The notes beneath the pieces were generated by a model. The model saw nothing but the letters and a program-made list of their open reading frames with translations, was not told where the DNA came from and made no database searches. A stretch of DNA of 64,000 nt, from contig NZ_JAAIKR010000001.1 of assembly GCF_018221465.1 (NCBI RefSeq), positions 496,001-560,000 of the forward strand, written 5' to 3'. Origin of the DNA: Shewanella intestini. GTDB taxonomy: Bacteria; Pseudomonadota; Gammaproteobacteria; Enterobacterales; Shewanellaceae. Positions 36,471-45,027 of the stretch are shown one piece after another. Made by a program: the position numbers and the translations under genes. Each line of letters opens with the position of its first letter. The stretch's first letter is position 1.

Positions 36471-39400
36471 TTGTCCTTTAGATTTAAAACCATTATTGGT
36501 ATTGCAATAATTGAAGGGATTCTACTTTTAGTATTGGTATACACCAGTATTCATTACTTAAAGCAGGCTAACCAAGACGAGCTCCAAAAGCGTGCTCAGC
36601 ATGTTGCTGATATTTTTTCTCATGCCGTAAAAGATGCGGTTCGAAATGATGATCAAACGCGATTAACCATCTTATCTGAAACCCTCAGCCATCAATCCGA
36701 AATTAATTACATTAATGTCTATCACCATGGCAATTTATTGGTTGGCATGCATAAAGAATTACAGCAACCCGTTTGGGATACTCAAACAATTGGTATCGCG
36801 ATTGAAGGCGATGATGTGGTAGATATTTCTAAACCGGTCACCATTGATGGTGAAGTTATTGGCAAAATAGAAATCGGCTTTGATCGCTCTCAATTTGACT
36901 CTTTTTTACAACAAGCTTCAACGCGGTTTTTATCTATTGCCGCCTTAGAAATGGTGTTAGTGGCATTATTTTCTTGGTTGCTCGGAATTTATCTCACCAA
37001 AAATTTATCATTATTAAAAGGTGCCTCTAAGCGGATTTTAGAGGGGGAAACGGGCGTGCAAATTCCCATTATTGGTAAGGATGAAATTGCACAAACATCG
37101 CAAGCATTTAACCAGATGGTTAAAAATATTGATGCCAGAAATCAAGCATTAGGTGCAGCAAATGTGCGTCTAAATACTATTTTAGAGTCGGCCATTGATG
37201 GTTTTATTATTATTAATATCGATGGCATTATTACTGAGTCTAACCGCGCTGTCTCATTGATTTTTGGTTATGAAAAAGAAGAATTAATTGGTGCTAATGT
37301 GTCATTGTTGACACCAAAAGCTGAGCGTCATCTTCATGATGGCTATATCAATCGCTTTTTAGAAAGTGGTCAAGAGCGAGTGATTAGTACGCGCAGAGAA
37401 GTTGTTGCTGAAGATAAAGACGGTGATGAGTTTCCAATAGAACTGTCTGTTTCGCGGATGAAAATTGATGGCGAAACCTTCTTTTTAGGCTTTGTTAAAG
37501 ACTTATCTGAAATTAAAATCAATGAAGCGGAAGCCGCGCGCTCTGAGTCTATTTTACTGGCAACACTTGAGGCCAGCCAAGATGCACTGATTACGATTGA
37601 TATTGCAGGCCTTGTACAAGAGTTTAACCTTGCCGCCGTTGAGTTATTTGGTTATGAGCGCGAAGAGGCGCTTGGCAAACCATTAGAAGATTTAATTATT
37701 CCTGCAGGATTTAGAGATCCCCATCGTAAAGGCATGGACCATCACCGTAAAACCGGTGAAGGTGCGGTGTTAAATAAGCGCATTGAAGTTCCGGCGTTGA
37801 CCAAAGATGGCAAAGAGTTTCCGGTCGAATTACGTGTTATCCCTATTCAACTCGGGGATGAATTATTATTTACCGCCTTTTTGCGTAACATTTCAGAGCA
37901 AAAATCGCGTGAGCAAGAACTCAAACAAGCTAAAGAGCAAGCTGAAGCAGGCAGTAAAGCGAAGTCACGTTTTCTTGCGACCATGAGCCATGAGATCCGC
38001 TCGCCACTTAATGCCGTTCTCGGTAGTGTTGATTTACTGTTAGATTCAGAGCTGAAACAAGAACAACGTATTTATGCTCATACCGCCAAAGAAGCTGGTG
38101 ACGCGTTATTAAATACCATCAATGATATTTTAGATTTCTCAAAAATTGAAGCCGGGCAGATGGTGCTCGAATCACATGAATTTGAACCGGATAAGTTGGT
38201 GGCTCAAGTACTGCAAATTTTGGCCAATAAAGCGGCCGAAAAAGGGGTGCATTTAGCCAGCTTTATTAATCGTAATGTGCCTCATTCACTGGTAGGTGAT
38301 CCCCAGCGTTTAAGACAGGTCATCCATAACTTGGTTGATAATGCGATTAAATTTTCTACCTCTGGGTGTATTTCTGTTGAAATGTGGATCCCTAATAACC
38401 ACCAAGACCGTGTCGAGTTATGTTGTGCTATTACAGACCAAGGAATAGGTATTTCCACTGATGCTCAAAACAAATTATTTAATGAATTCTCCCAAGTACA
38501 TGATACCCATACCACCAGTTATAAAGGTACTGGTTTAGGATTAGCCATTTGTGCTGAATTGGTGCGGATGATGGGCGGTGATATCGATGTTGAAAGTTCT
38601 TTAGGCGGCGGTAGTCGGTTTAAATTACATGTCACCCTAGATGAGAGCTCTGATAGCCAAACTCATTATATGCGCCTACCTGAACATAGCCGGGTACTGT
38701 TGATTCACCCCGACAATACCTTGTGCAAATTGGTTAAAAAACAATACATTCAGTATGGGGTGCAAACGGTTTATATTCGTGATGTACAAGATATTTTCAA
38801 ATTGTCGAAAGTTAAGGGTCGCTTTGATGTCATTTTTGTCGATGATTCGAGCTTAATGAGTATTGATGAAAAGACCGTTAACGCACTGCGCCATGACTTC
38901 TTATTTGATAAGGGCTTATTAACGGTTCTTAGCGCAGGGGTGAATACAGAAATGTCTTCCATGTTGGCTCAAATGGGCATAGAACAAGTGGTCAATAAGC
39001 CATTGAGCCGCTCGATGCTATTGAGTTTAGTCAGTGGTGCAACTCAACCTAATCAAATTAATGACACCAACAATAAAACACTGTCTTTGCCAGAAGGCTT
39101 GAGCATTTTATTGGCAGAAGACAGTCCTGCAAACCAGTTAGTTGCCGGAACAATGCTCAGTAAATATGGAGCGAAGATGGAATACGCGAATAATGGCGTA
39201 GAAGCTGTTGATATGGCATTAACCAAAGATTACGACATTATCCTAATGGATATCAGAATGCCTGAAATGGACGGCCTTGAAGCGTGCCGTCGTATCTTAG
39301 CTCAAAAACCACAACAGTTAATTTTGGCCATGACAGCCAACGTATTTAAAGAAGAGTTTGAAGCCTGCACCGCCGCGGGAATGAAAGATTTTATTGGTAA

Positions 39401-40370
39401 ACCAGTCACGCGTGATGACTTAATTTCGAGTGTGGCACGTTGGGCTAGTCCTAAACCTGTTACTGACATTAATATGTCTGCCGCAATGGCCTTATTAACC
39501 CCTGAAGCCAAAGCCAAACTTACGCCCATTGAACCCACAAGGCCGCACACAACGCTTGATGCTAAAGCAATAAAGATAGATGCGCAGCACGAACAAGCGC
39601 CTACAACCTCGTCAATGGATAAACAACCTCATATTAGTGATAAAAAATCCATTGATGAGCTAGGTGCGATGAATTCATCTGCTGCGTCAACCGATCATCA
39701 AGTGGCTCAAACCGATTATCACTCTCTTGTCGATAGCGAGTCGGGGCAGGCACAATCAACTGACCAGCAAGTGCTGGTCTCGTCAGCTGAGCACGGTCGT
39801 TTTTCCAAAGGCATTGTGTTTAAAGATGATAATTTTATTTATCACTCAGATAAAAAGCCGCAAGATGAGACAAGTTTGCAAGCGACAAGCCAAACAACCT
39901 CATCAAATATCATTGATGAAAACGAAGAACACAGTGATGGAGCGCTACTAAGTGAGGCTGGCGATGAGGCGATGCAACCTCAGCAAGATAATCTGCAGCA
40001 AACCGAGCAGATAGACAACCGGGGATTAAATATTAATCATCAGTTACTTGATTTTGAAATTATTAAGCAGCTTGAGGATGCCCTTGGACGCGATAGTTTG
40101 TGTCATATGTTGACGGTATTTTGTGATGAAACTTTAATGCGAGTGGGTGTGTTAGAGTACCTCGGCGCTAAAGGTGATGTTGAAAAAATTGAAGCAGAAG
40201 CGCATACCATTAAATCCAGTGCCGGTAGTTTTGGGGCTAAAACCTTATTTGAACAGGCAAAACTGTTGGAGTTTGAGGCCAGACAAAAACAAGTCAATCC
40301 ACAAACGTTTAAATTGTGTGTAGCAAGTGCAAAAGAGAGTATTAACAGTATGAAAGCCTTGTTTAGTTGA
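36471..40370 (+). CDS. Hybrid sensor histidine kinase (PAS-PAS-HisKA-HATPase-REC-REC-Hpt), SypF-like
   Basis: Inner-membrane phosphorelay kinase of 1299 aa. Order: membrane helix (about 8-28), periplasmic part, second helix (about 165-185), HAMP, two PAS domains (about 235-350 and 365-475), HisKA with His507 in TMSHEIRSPLN, HATPase with GTGLGLAI, a degenerate receiver (about 745-860), a normal receiver with Asp927 in LMDIRMPEMDG, a long Gln/Ser/Thr-rich linker, and a C-terminal Hpt with His1245 in HTIKSSAGSFG. It probably passes phosphate to the sigma-54 regulator 70 bp downstream and to the REC-PP2C protein. The start is TTG 36471 with AAGGAG seven bases before; no in-frame ATG has such support. 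Signal unknown. Confidence 0.93.
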   Translation: MSFRFKTIIGIAIIEGILLLVLVYTSIHYLKQANQDELQKRAQHVADIFSHAVKDAVRNDDQTRLTILSETLSHQSEINYINVYHHGNLLVGMHKELQQPVWDTQTIGIAIEGDDVVDISKPVTIDGEVIGKIEIGFDRSQFDSFLQQASTRFLSIAALEMVLVALFSWLLGIYLTKNLSLLKGASKRILEGETGVQIPIIGKDEIAQTSQAFNQMVKNIDARNQALGAANVRLNTILESAIDGFIIINIDGIITESNRAVSLIFGYEKEELIGANVSLLTPKAERHLHDGYINRFLESGQERVISTRREVVAEDKDGDEFPIELSVSRMKIDGETFFLGFVKDLSEIKINEAEAARSESILLATLEASQDALITIDIAGLVQEFNLAAVELFGYEREEALGKPLEDLIIPAGFRDPHRKGMDHHRKTGEGAVLNKRIEVPALTKDGKEFPVELRVIPIQLGDELLFTAFLRNISEQKSREQELKQAKEQAEAGSKAKSRFLATMSHEIRSPLNAVLGSVDLLLDSELKQEQRIYAHTAKEAGDALLNTINDILDFSKIEAGQMVLESHEFEPDKLVAQVLQILANKAAEKGVHLASFINRNVPHSLVGDPQRLRQVIHNLVDNAIKFSTSGCISVEMWIPNNHQDRVELCCAITDQGIGISTDAQNKLFNEFSQVHDTHTTSYKGTGLGLAICAELVRMMGGDIDVESSLGGGSRFKLHVTLDESSDSQTHYMRLPEHSRVLLIHPDNTLCKLVKKQYIQYGVQTVYIRDVQDIFKLSKVKGRFDVIFVDDSSLMSIDEKTVNALRHDFLFDKGLLTVLSAGVNTEMSSMLAQMGIEQVVNKPLSRSMLLSLVSGATQPNQINDTNNKTLSLPEGLSILLAEDSPANQLVAGTMLSKYGAKMEYANNGVEAVDMALTKDYDIILMDIRMPEMDGLEACRRILAQKPQQLILAMTANVFKEEFEACTAAGMKDFIGKPVTRDDLISSVARWASPKPVTDINMSAAMALLTPEAKAKLTPIEPTRPHTTLDAKAIKIDAQHEQAPTTSSMDKQPHISDKKSIDELGAMNSSAASTDHQVAQTDYHSLVDSESGQAQSTDQQVLVSSAEHGRFSKGIVFKDDNFIYHSDKKPQDETSLQATSQTTSSNIIDENEEHSDGALLSEAGDEAMQPQQDNLQQTEQIDNRGLNINHQLLDFEIIKQLEDALGRDSLCHMLTVFCDETLMRVGVLEYLGAKGDVEKIEAEAHTIKSSAGSFGAKTLFEQAKLLEFEARQKQVNPQTFKLCVASAKESINSMKALFS

Positions 40371-40439
40371 TGCTTGAGTCAAGATGTTATTGATGGCAAC
40401 GGGACGTTGTAATGATGAACCATAAGGGAATGTAATTTC

Positions 40440-41924
40440 ATGGCAGAATTTAGTGTTATTTTGGTTGAAGACAGCTTGTCTTTAGGCGCACTGTATAGCG
40501 AATATTTGTGCAGTGAAGGCGGCGACGTGACTTTAGTCCATTTAGGAGAAGACGCGCTAAATGAAATAAACCGTCAACCACCAGACTTATTAGTGTTAGA
40601 TATTAAACTCCCTGACATGTCGGGGATGGATATTCTCGCCCAAGTTCAAAAAACGCATCCCGATATTACCGTTATTATGGTGACGGCACATGGCACCGTT
40701 GATATTGCCGTTGATGCTATGCGCTCAGGGGCATTTGATTTTTTAATGAAGCCCTTTGATAGTAAACGGCTTGCCATTACCGTAAGAAATGCGCTTAAAC
40801 AACGTCAATTAGTTAAATTAGTTGATAGCTATGAAAAAAGTCTCCCAAAAACTAATTATCAAGGTTTTATTGGTGAATCATTAGCAATGCAAACGGTTTA
40901 TAAGACCATTGATTGTGTCGCCAATAGTAAAGCTTCAGTGTTTATTAGTGGTGAAAGCGGTACTGGTAAAGAGGTATGTGCTCAAGCCATTCACCAAGCA
41001 GGGCCACGAAATCAAAAACCGTTTATAGCCTTAAACTGCGCCTCTATTCCAAAAGACTTAATTGAAAGCCAAATTTTCGGCCATACCAAAGGCGCATTTA
41101 CTGGCGCGGTAAATCAACGTGATGGTGCGGCCACACAAGCTGATGGTGGCACCTTGTTTCTTGATGAGCTTTGCGAAATGGAACTCGAGTTGCAAAGTAA
41201 ATTACTGCGTTTTATTCAAACCGGTGTCTTTCGCCGAGTGGGTGGTTCGCGAGACGAAAAGGTTGATGTGCGCTTTGTTAGTGCAACCAATAAAGATCCA
41301 TGGGAGCAAGTCGTTAAAGGTGAGTTTCGTGAAGACTTATATTATCGCTTGCATGTTATCCCTGTTGAACTGCCTCCGCTTCGTGAACGCGGTAAAGACG
41401 TGCAATTGATTGCAAAAAAATTACTTATTCAATATACCAAAGAAGAGAGCAAGTCATTTAAAGGCTTCTCTAAACAAGCAGAAAATGCACTGCAGCAATA
41501 TAATTGGCCAGGTAATGTGAGGCAGTTACAAAACGTAATTCGCCAAATTGTTGTGCTAAATGATGCCCAATTAGTGGAATATGACATGTTGCCAGTGCAA
41601 GTGTTAAAAGCATTGCCATCAGTTAATACCCAAAGCAGTAAAACGGGGGCAGAAATCAATCAACTTAATACTGCTGATATAATGACGCATTTACCATCCC
41701 AAGCTGACAATGTGCCTCAACAAGCGCAATTTGAGGACGCATCGCCTGTTGCTGTCGATGACGGGCCTATTGAAGCGTTATGGAAAACAGAGAAGCGCAC
41801 TATAGAACATGCCATTGATATGTGCGAAGGCAATATCCCTAAAGCTGCGGCGATGTTAGATATTAGTCCTTCAACTATTTATCGTAAAAAACAGTCGTGG
41901 GATGACATGGAGCCACAAACGTAA
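40440..41924 (+). CDS. Sigma-54-dependent response regulator, SypG-like
   Basis: NtrC-class activator of 494 aa. The receiver holds Asp54 in VLDIKLPDMSG and Lys in FLMKPFD. The AAA+ domain has Walker A GESGTGKE, the sigma-54-contacting loop GAFTGA and the VGGSRDEKVDVRFVSATN block. A Fis-type helix-turn-helix ends the protein (IPKAAAMLDISPSTIYRKKQ). It follows the hybrid kinase by 69 bp and is the likely activator of the sigma-54 promoters at 33995-34010 and 36237-36252. In V. fischeri the equivalent SypG drives syp transcription. All residues needed for activation are present. Confidence 0.95.
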   Translation: MAEFSVILVEDSLSLGALYSEYLCSEGGDVTLVHLGEDALNEINRQPPDLLVLDIKLPDMSGMDILAQVQKTHPDITVIMVTAHGTVDIAVDAMRSGAFDFLMKPFDSKRLAITVRNALKQRQLVKLVDSYEKSLPKTNYQGFIGESLAMQTVYKTIDCVANSKASVFISGESGTGKEVCAQAIHQAGPRNQKPFIALNCASIPKDLIESQIFGHTKGAFTGAVNQRDGAATQADGGTLFLDELCEMELELQSKLLRFIQTGVFRRVGGSRDEKVDVRFVSATNKDPWEQVVKGEFREDLYYRLHVIPVELPPLRERGKDVQLIAKKLLIQYTKEESKSFKGFSKQAENALQQYNWPGNVRQLQNVIRQIVVLNDAQLVEYDMLPVQVLKALPSVNTQSSKTGAEINQLNTADIMTHLPSQADNVPQQAQFEDASPVAVDDGPIEALWKTEKRTIEHAIDMCEGNIPKAAAMLDISPSTIYRKKQSWDDMEPQT

Positions 41925-42057
41925 TTTGTGCGGTGTTAAGCCTGTTGAGCTAAGCAAAATAATCAATATAAGTAGCGCCATTAAGATAGTTGAGTAACTA
42001 AAGCAACTTGTGCAATAAAGCCAAAGGTGTCAAGCGCATAAGTTAGTCAACATGAGT

Positions 42058-42702
42058 TTAAGCACGAGTGTTAATAGCTTGGCTCGTTTCATAGTAAGTT
42101 TGCATGGTCGATAATTGCATATTTTTATGCATCGTATTCACTGCAGTATGTCTTGCGTCGTCATTTTGGGATAAATATAACGCGCTAGGCACAGTTAATG
42201 TTGGCCGAGCACCTAAGGCCATGTTTGCTAAACCTGTATAGGCTTGAAATTTTAATAGCCCCTTTTTAAAAGCAATAAAATCATTGAGTTTGTCATGGTA
42301 TATCGGATGGGGCTGTATTGATGTTAGCGCCCTATTAGCTGAGCTTGGGGCTACTTGTTCATTGTCTATGCGTTGCAGCGGCGTTTTCTCAATGACTTGT
42401 TTGGTTATTGATTGTGCGACAGAGGGGAATTGTTGCTCAGGTGTCAAATTTAACTCAACAGCTAAGCGTTGGCGTCCCTGTTCACTTATCTTCACTAAGT
42501 CGGACTGAGCATTATTATTGTGCTGTTGTACTTGGTCTTTGTGCGGCGCAGAATTATAAGCTTGCTTATGGTTTGAGGTTGAGTCTAATTGCTTGATTTC
42601 ATTAATAGACTGAACGTTTTCATTACGTCTATTGGTTTTATGAAGTGATAAATAAGACTGAGCAACAGTGTGTTGAGTGTAACTATTAAGTGTTGAAGTC
42701 AT
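42058..42702 (-). CDS. Hypothetical Gln/Asn-rich protein
   Basis: 214-aa protein with no signal peptide or membrane helix. The N-terminal half is polar and rich in Asn, Gln, Ser and His, and probably disordered. A short motif SDLVKISEQGRQRLAVEL resembles conserved segments of some cytoplasmic Shewanella and Vibrio proteins of unknown role, and the C-terminal third is more ordered. GGAG lies 10 bases before the ATG at 42702, which supports a real gene. It is convergent with the sigma-54 regulator gene. I cannot assign a function. Confidence 0.65.
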   Translation of the reverse strand: MTSTLNSYTQHTVAQSYLSLHKTNRRNENVQSINEIKQLDSTSNHKQAYNSAPHKDQVQQHNNNAQSDLVKISEQGRQRLAVELNLTPEQQFPSVAQSITKQVIEKTPLQRIDNEQVAPSSANRALTSIQPHPIYHDKLNDFIAFKKGLLKFQAYTGLANMALGARPTLTVPSALYLSQNDDARHTAVNTMHKNMQLSTMQTYYETSQAINTRA

Positions 42703-43139
42703 TATGTTGTCTCTCCATTAAAGTGAGTTCTCACTTTAACGAAAGCCATCCATCAGGTTAATTTTAAACCAATATATTGTTTAAACATTACTCATCATTA
42801 ACATCTCAACCTCGTCAATGATCGGCAATGTTAATATGATTAACATTTACACATATTAGGATTAACTATTATTAATATTACTTAAAACCTTGGTTGTTAT
42901 TGTGTACTTATTGCGCAAACTGACTGGTTGTTTTTATTCCATTAATCAGTATTAAGTAGGATGAGCAGCGGTTAATGGATTCTTGTTTTTCACCGTGTTA
43001 ATGATTTATGCGGTTATTTGCATTATTATCTGACGCCGTAAGTTGCAACCATATTTGGCACATAGGGTTTATTTTTACTGACAAGCCTTCGCTTATTTAG
43101 CCTGAGGTCGGTGCAATTAAAATCCGTTAAGGTCGTTGA
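42703..43139. other. Divergent AT-rich intergenic region
   Basis: 437 bp between the hypothetical gene and the DTW gene, rich in TTAAT/ATTAA. It presumably contains two promoters. I see no gene, RNA or tandem repeat. Confidence 0.3.
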
Positions 43140-43961
43140 TTGTTTATGCTAGAAATTATTTTATTAACGCATCAAAAAGAACTGAATCGTTTGAGTAACA
43201 CGGGGAAGTTAGTCATACAAGCATACCCTTATAGTCGCGTCGTTGTGTGGGATAGGGTGAAGCCTGACCCGCAATTGTTGGCTCAGCTTGCCTGTCAAAA
43301 GGTGGCGTTAGTGTATCGAGATGACCGCGACATTGCTTTAACTCAAGATAAAATACAATCATCTTTAGATAAAAATGATCGACAAATGATGTCGCCAAAC
43401 ATTGCTCAAGAACAAAGTCGTATTCAATCTGCTGCGCCGTTGTCAGCATCATTATTAACTCCAACTTCAACTTCAACTTCAACTTCAACTTCAACTTCAT
43501 CACCAGCACTATCGCTTGAAGGTAATAACGCAAAACTTTTAGGTACTCAAGCTGAGTTGGTTAACGCTAGCGGTGATCAAGTCATGCCAATCAAACCACA
43601 TTATCAAGCAGTGGTTATTTTGGATAGTACATGGCAAGAAGCGCGTAAAATGTTTAATAAAAGTAAATATTTACATCATCTTGAACAGATAAGTTTAGTC
43701 GCTCCACAGGGATCCATTTATCAACTAAGGCGTAATCAAGTGGCTGATGGGTTATGCACGGCAGAATGTGCGGCGCAGTTACTCAGTGATTATCAGCAGC
43801 CAAAGTTTGCCCAGAAAATTATGCACGCGCTAGAACAAATGCAAAGCAATCAAAGCAATCAAAGCAATCAAAGCAATCAAAGCAATCAAAGCAATCAAAG
43901 CAATCAAAGCAATCAAAGCAATCAAAGCAATCAAAGCAATCAAAGCAATCAACAACAGTAA
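43140..43961 (+). CDS. DTW-domain protein (tRNA acp3U-modifying family) with repeat insertions
   Basis: Relative of TapT/YfiP, which adds an aminocarboxypropyl group to a tRNA uridine using SAM. It shows SNTGKLV near the N-terminus, DSTWQEARKMFNKSKYL (the DTW motif as DSTW), YQLRRNQVADGLCTAE, and a normal end of the fold at QKIMHALEQ. It lacks the N-terminal CxxC cysteine region of E. coli YfiP. Two repeats enlarge it: a central loop with six TS dipeptides and a C-terminal tail of 12 QSN tripeptides, giving 273 aa. The TTG at 43140 has AAGG at good spacing; the ATG at 43146 is the alternative. No linked partner gene is seen. Confidence 0.85.
   Translation: MFMLEIILLTHQKELNRLSNTGKLVIQAYPYSRVVVWDRVKPDPQLLAQLACQKVALVYRDDRDIALTQDKIQSSLDKNDRQMMSPNIAQEQSRIQSAAPLSASLLTPTSTSTSTSTSTSSPALSLEGNNAKLLGTQAELVNASGDQVMPIKPHYQAVVILDSTWQEARKMFNKSKYLHHLEQISLVAPQGSIYQLRRNQVADGLCTAECAAQLLSDYQQPKFAQKIMHALEQMQSNQSNQSNQSNQSNQSNQSNQSNQSNQSNQSNQSNQQQ
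43464..43499. repeat. 6-bp in-frame repeat, 6 copies
   Basis: Six perfect copies of ACTTCA within the DTW gene encode alternating Thr-Ser in a loop that is short in E. coli YfiP. Confidence 0.95.
43842..43949. repeat. 9-bp in-frame repeat, 12 copies
   Basis: Twelve perfect copies of CAAAGCAAT encode the QSN tail of the DTW protein, just before its stop. Confidence 0.97.
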
Positions 43962-44095
43962 CTAACAACAAGCTATAACAGATAAATATATGATGTTGTA
44001 ATTATTTTAAGTTGCCTAATAAGTCTTACATGCAAATTTAAATAATGTTTAAAGCCATTATTTAAAACATGCTTTAGGCGCATTAGCCTGTGACG

Positions 44096-44143
44096 AAACT
44101 AAAACTAAAACTAAAACTAAAACTAAAACTAAAACTAAAACTA
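44096..44143. repeat. 6-bp tandem repeat, 8 copies
   Basis: Eight perfect copies of AAACTA between convergent genes. Confidence 0.97.
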
Positions 44144-44195
44144 AAAAAAGCTAAAAATAATCTTTGCAACTAAATTAAGCACTTATTCTCTTGCC

Positions 44196-44275
44196 AAGCC
44201 AAGCCAAGCCAAGCCAAGCCAAGCCAAGCCAAGCCAAGCCAAGCCAAGCCAAGTCAAGTCAAGCCAAGCCAAGCC
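44196..44275. repeat. 5-bp tandem repeat, 16 copies
   Basis: Sixteen copies of AAGCC, of which copies 12 and 13 read AAGTC. It ends 24 bp after the stop of the minus-strand DUF6445 gene, so it is in that gene's 3' region. Confidence 0.97.
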
Positions 44276-44299
44276 AATATGGGCATTACAGCGAAAAAG

Positions 44300-45019
44300 C
44301 TAGCTAAATTGCAAAAAGATGTTGGCGGTCAGGCGCCCGGTGTGCACTGATGAGTCAATATCCGTTGCAGGATTAACCAAGGTTGAGTGTAATAAACTAC
44401 CGGGATAAATGACGAGGCGGTTAGCTTTGTAGGCAATTTGCTCATATAGCTCATAATGCTCATCACTGTCAGTAAAGTAGCTTGGTGTCGCTTGCTTGTG
44501 TTGGGTTAAAAAGGCATTTGCTGAGTCAAAATAATGGTCAATATTTTGTTGGTTAATGCGCTCATAACCGGTCGATTTATGCCTAAAAAAGCCGGTTGCG
44601 CCGTAAGGGGCATCATTAAGGTAGTGCAAGATTGCAAAGTGAAATGGATCTGGCGTATCAAAATGCGGTAACCGCTGCAGTGGCATTAACGTTGCTGGTG
44701 CTTGTGAAATTAACGAAAATACCCAGTTTTGCGGTTTAATGCGTAAATGTTTAGGGATGGCATAAACATCATAAATTAATTGAAATACTTGGTTAATAAC
44801 TTCAATAGGGTAGCTTTGCGGCAGCGGGGCTCTTACCCCGGGATAATAACTACTGTCTTGTTGCTCAAAGGTTGAGTTAGCCGCGACTTGGCGTAATGTC
44901 GACAAGTCTTTGGCAAAATCATCAATAATAATAACCGGCGTTTGCTGATTACCAATGCGTATTACTTGCGGCCTAAAAGTGTTGACCTCAATGATGCTTG
45001 GGCTTGCTTGTTGGGTCAT
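44300..45019 (-). CDS. DUF6445 family protein (2-oxoglutarate oxygenase-like fold)
   Basis: 239-aa cytoplasmic protein of a family repeatedly found with flavin halogenases, SapC and TonB receptors. It has PHFDTPDPFHFAILHYLND, with a possible iron-binding His-x-Asp, and a later LLHSTLVNPATD and GRLTANIF that could supply the second His and the 2-oxoglutarate-binding Arg of a double-stranded beta-helix dioxygenase. Catalysis is inferred from pattern only. It lies 8 bp after the halogenase gene and is last in the operon. Confidence 0.75.
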   Translation of the reverse strand: MTQQASPSIIEVNTFRPQVIRIGNQQTPVIIIDDFAKDLSTLRQVAANSTFEQQDSSYYPGVRAPLPQSYPIEVINQVFQLIYDVYAIPKHLRIKPQNWVFSLISQAPATLMPLQRLPHFDTPDPFHFAILHYLNDAPYGATGFFRHKSTGYERINQQNIDHYFDSANAFLTQHKQATPSYFTDSDEHYELYEQIAYKANRLVIYPGSLLHSTLVNPATDIDSSVHTGRLTANIFLQFS

Positions 45020-45027
45020 AAGTTAAA

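Larger units (their letters stand above)
43962..44299. other. Convergent intergenic region with two tandem repeats
   Basis: 338 bp between the DTW gene and the DUF6445 gene. It contains a 6-bp array (44096-44143) and a 5-bp array (44196-44275) and no gene or obvious terminator. Confidence 0.7.

Noticed and set aside
43050-43075. TGGCACATAGGG as a sigma-54 promoter for the DTW gene
   Set aside because: The -24 part fits but no GC stands ten bases after GG.
43842-44275. CRISPR-like repetition
   Set aside because: The units follow each other directly with no spacers, so these are microsatellites, and no cas gene is present.
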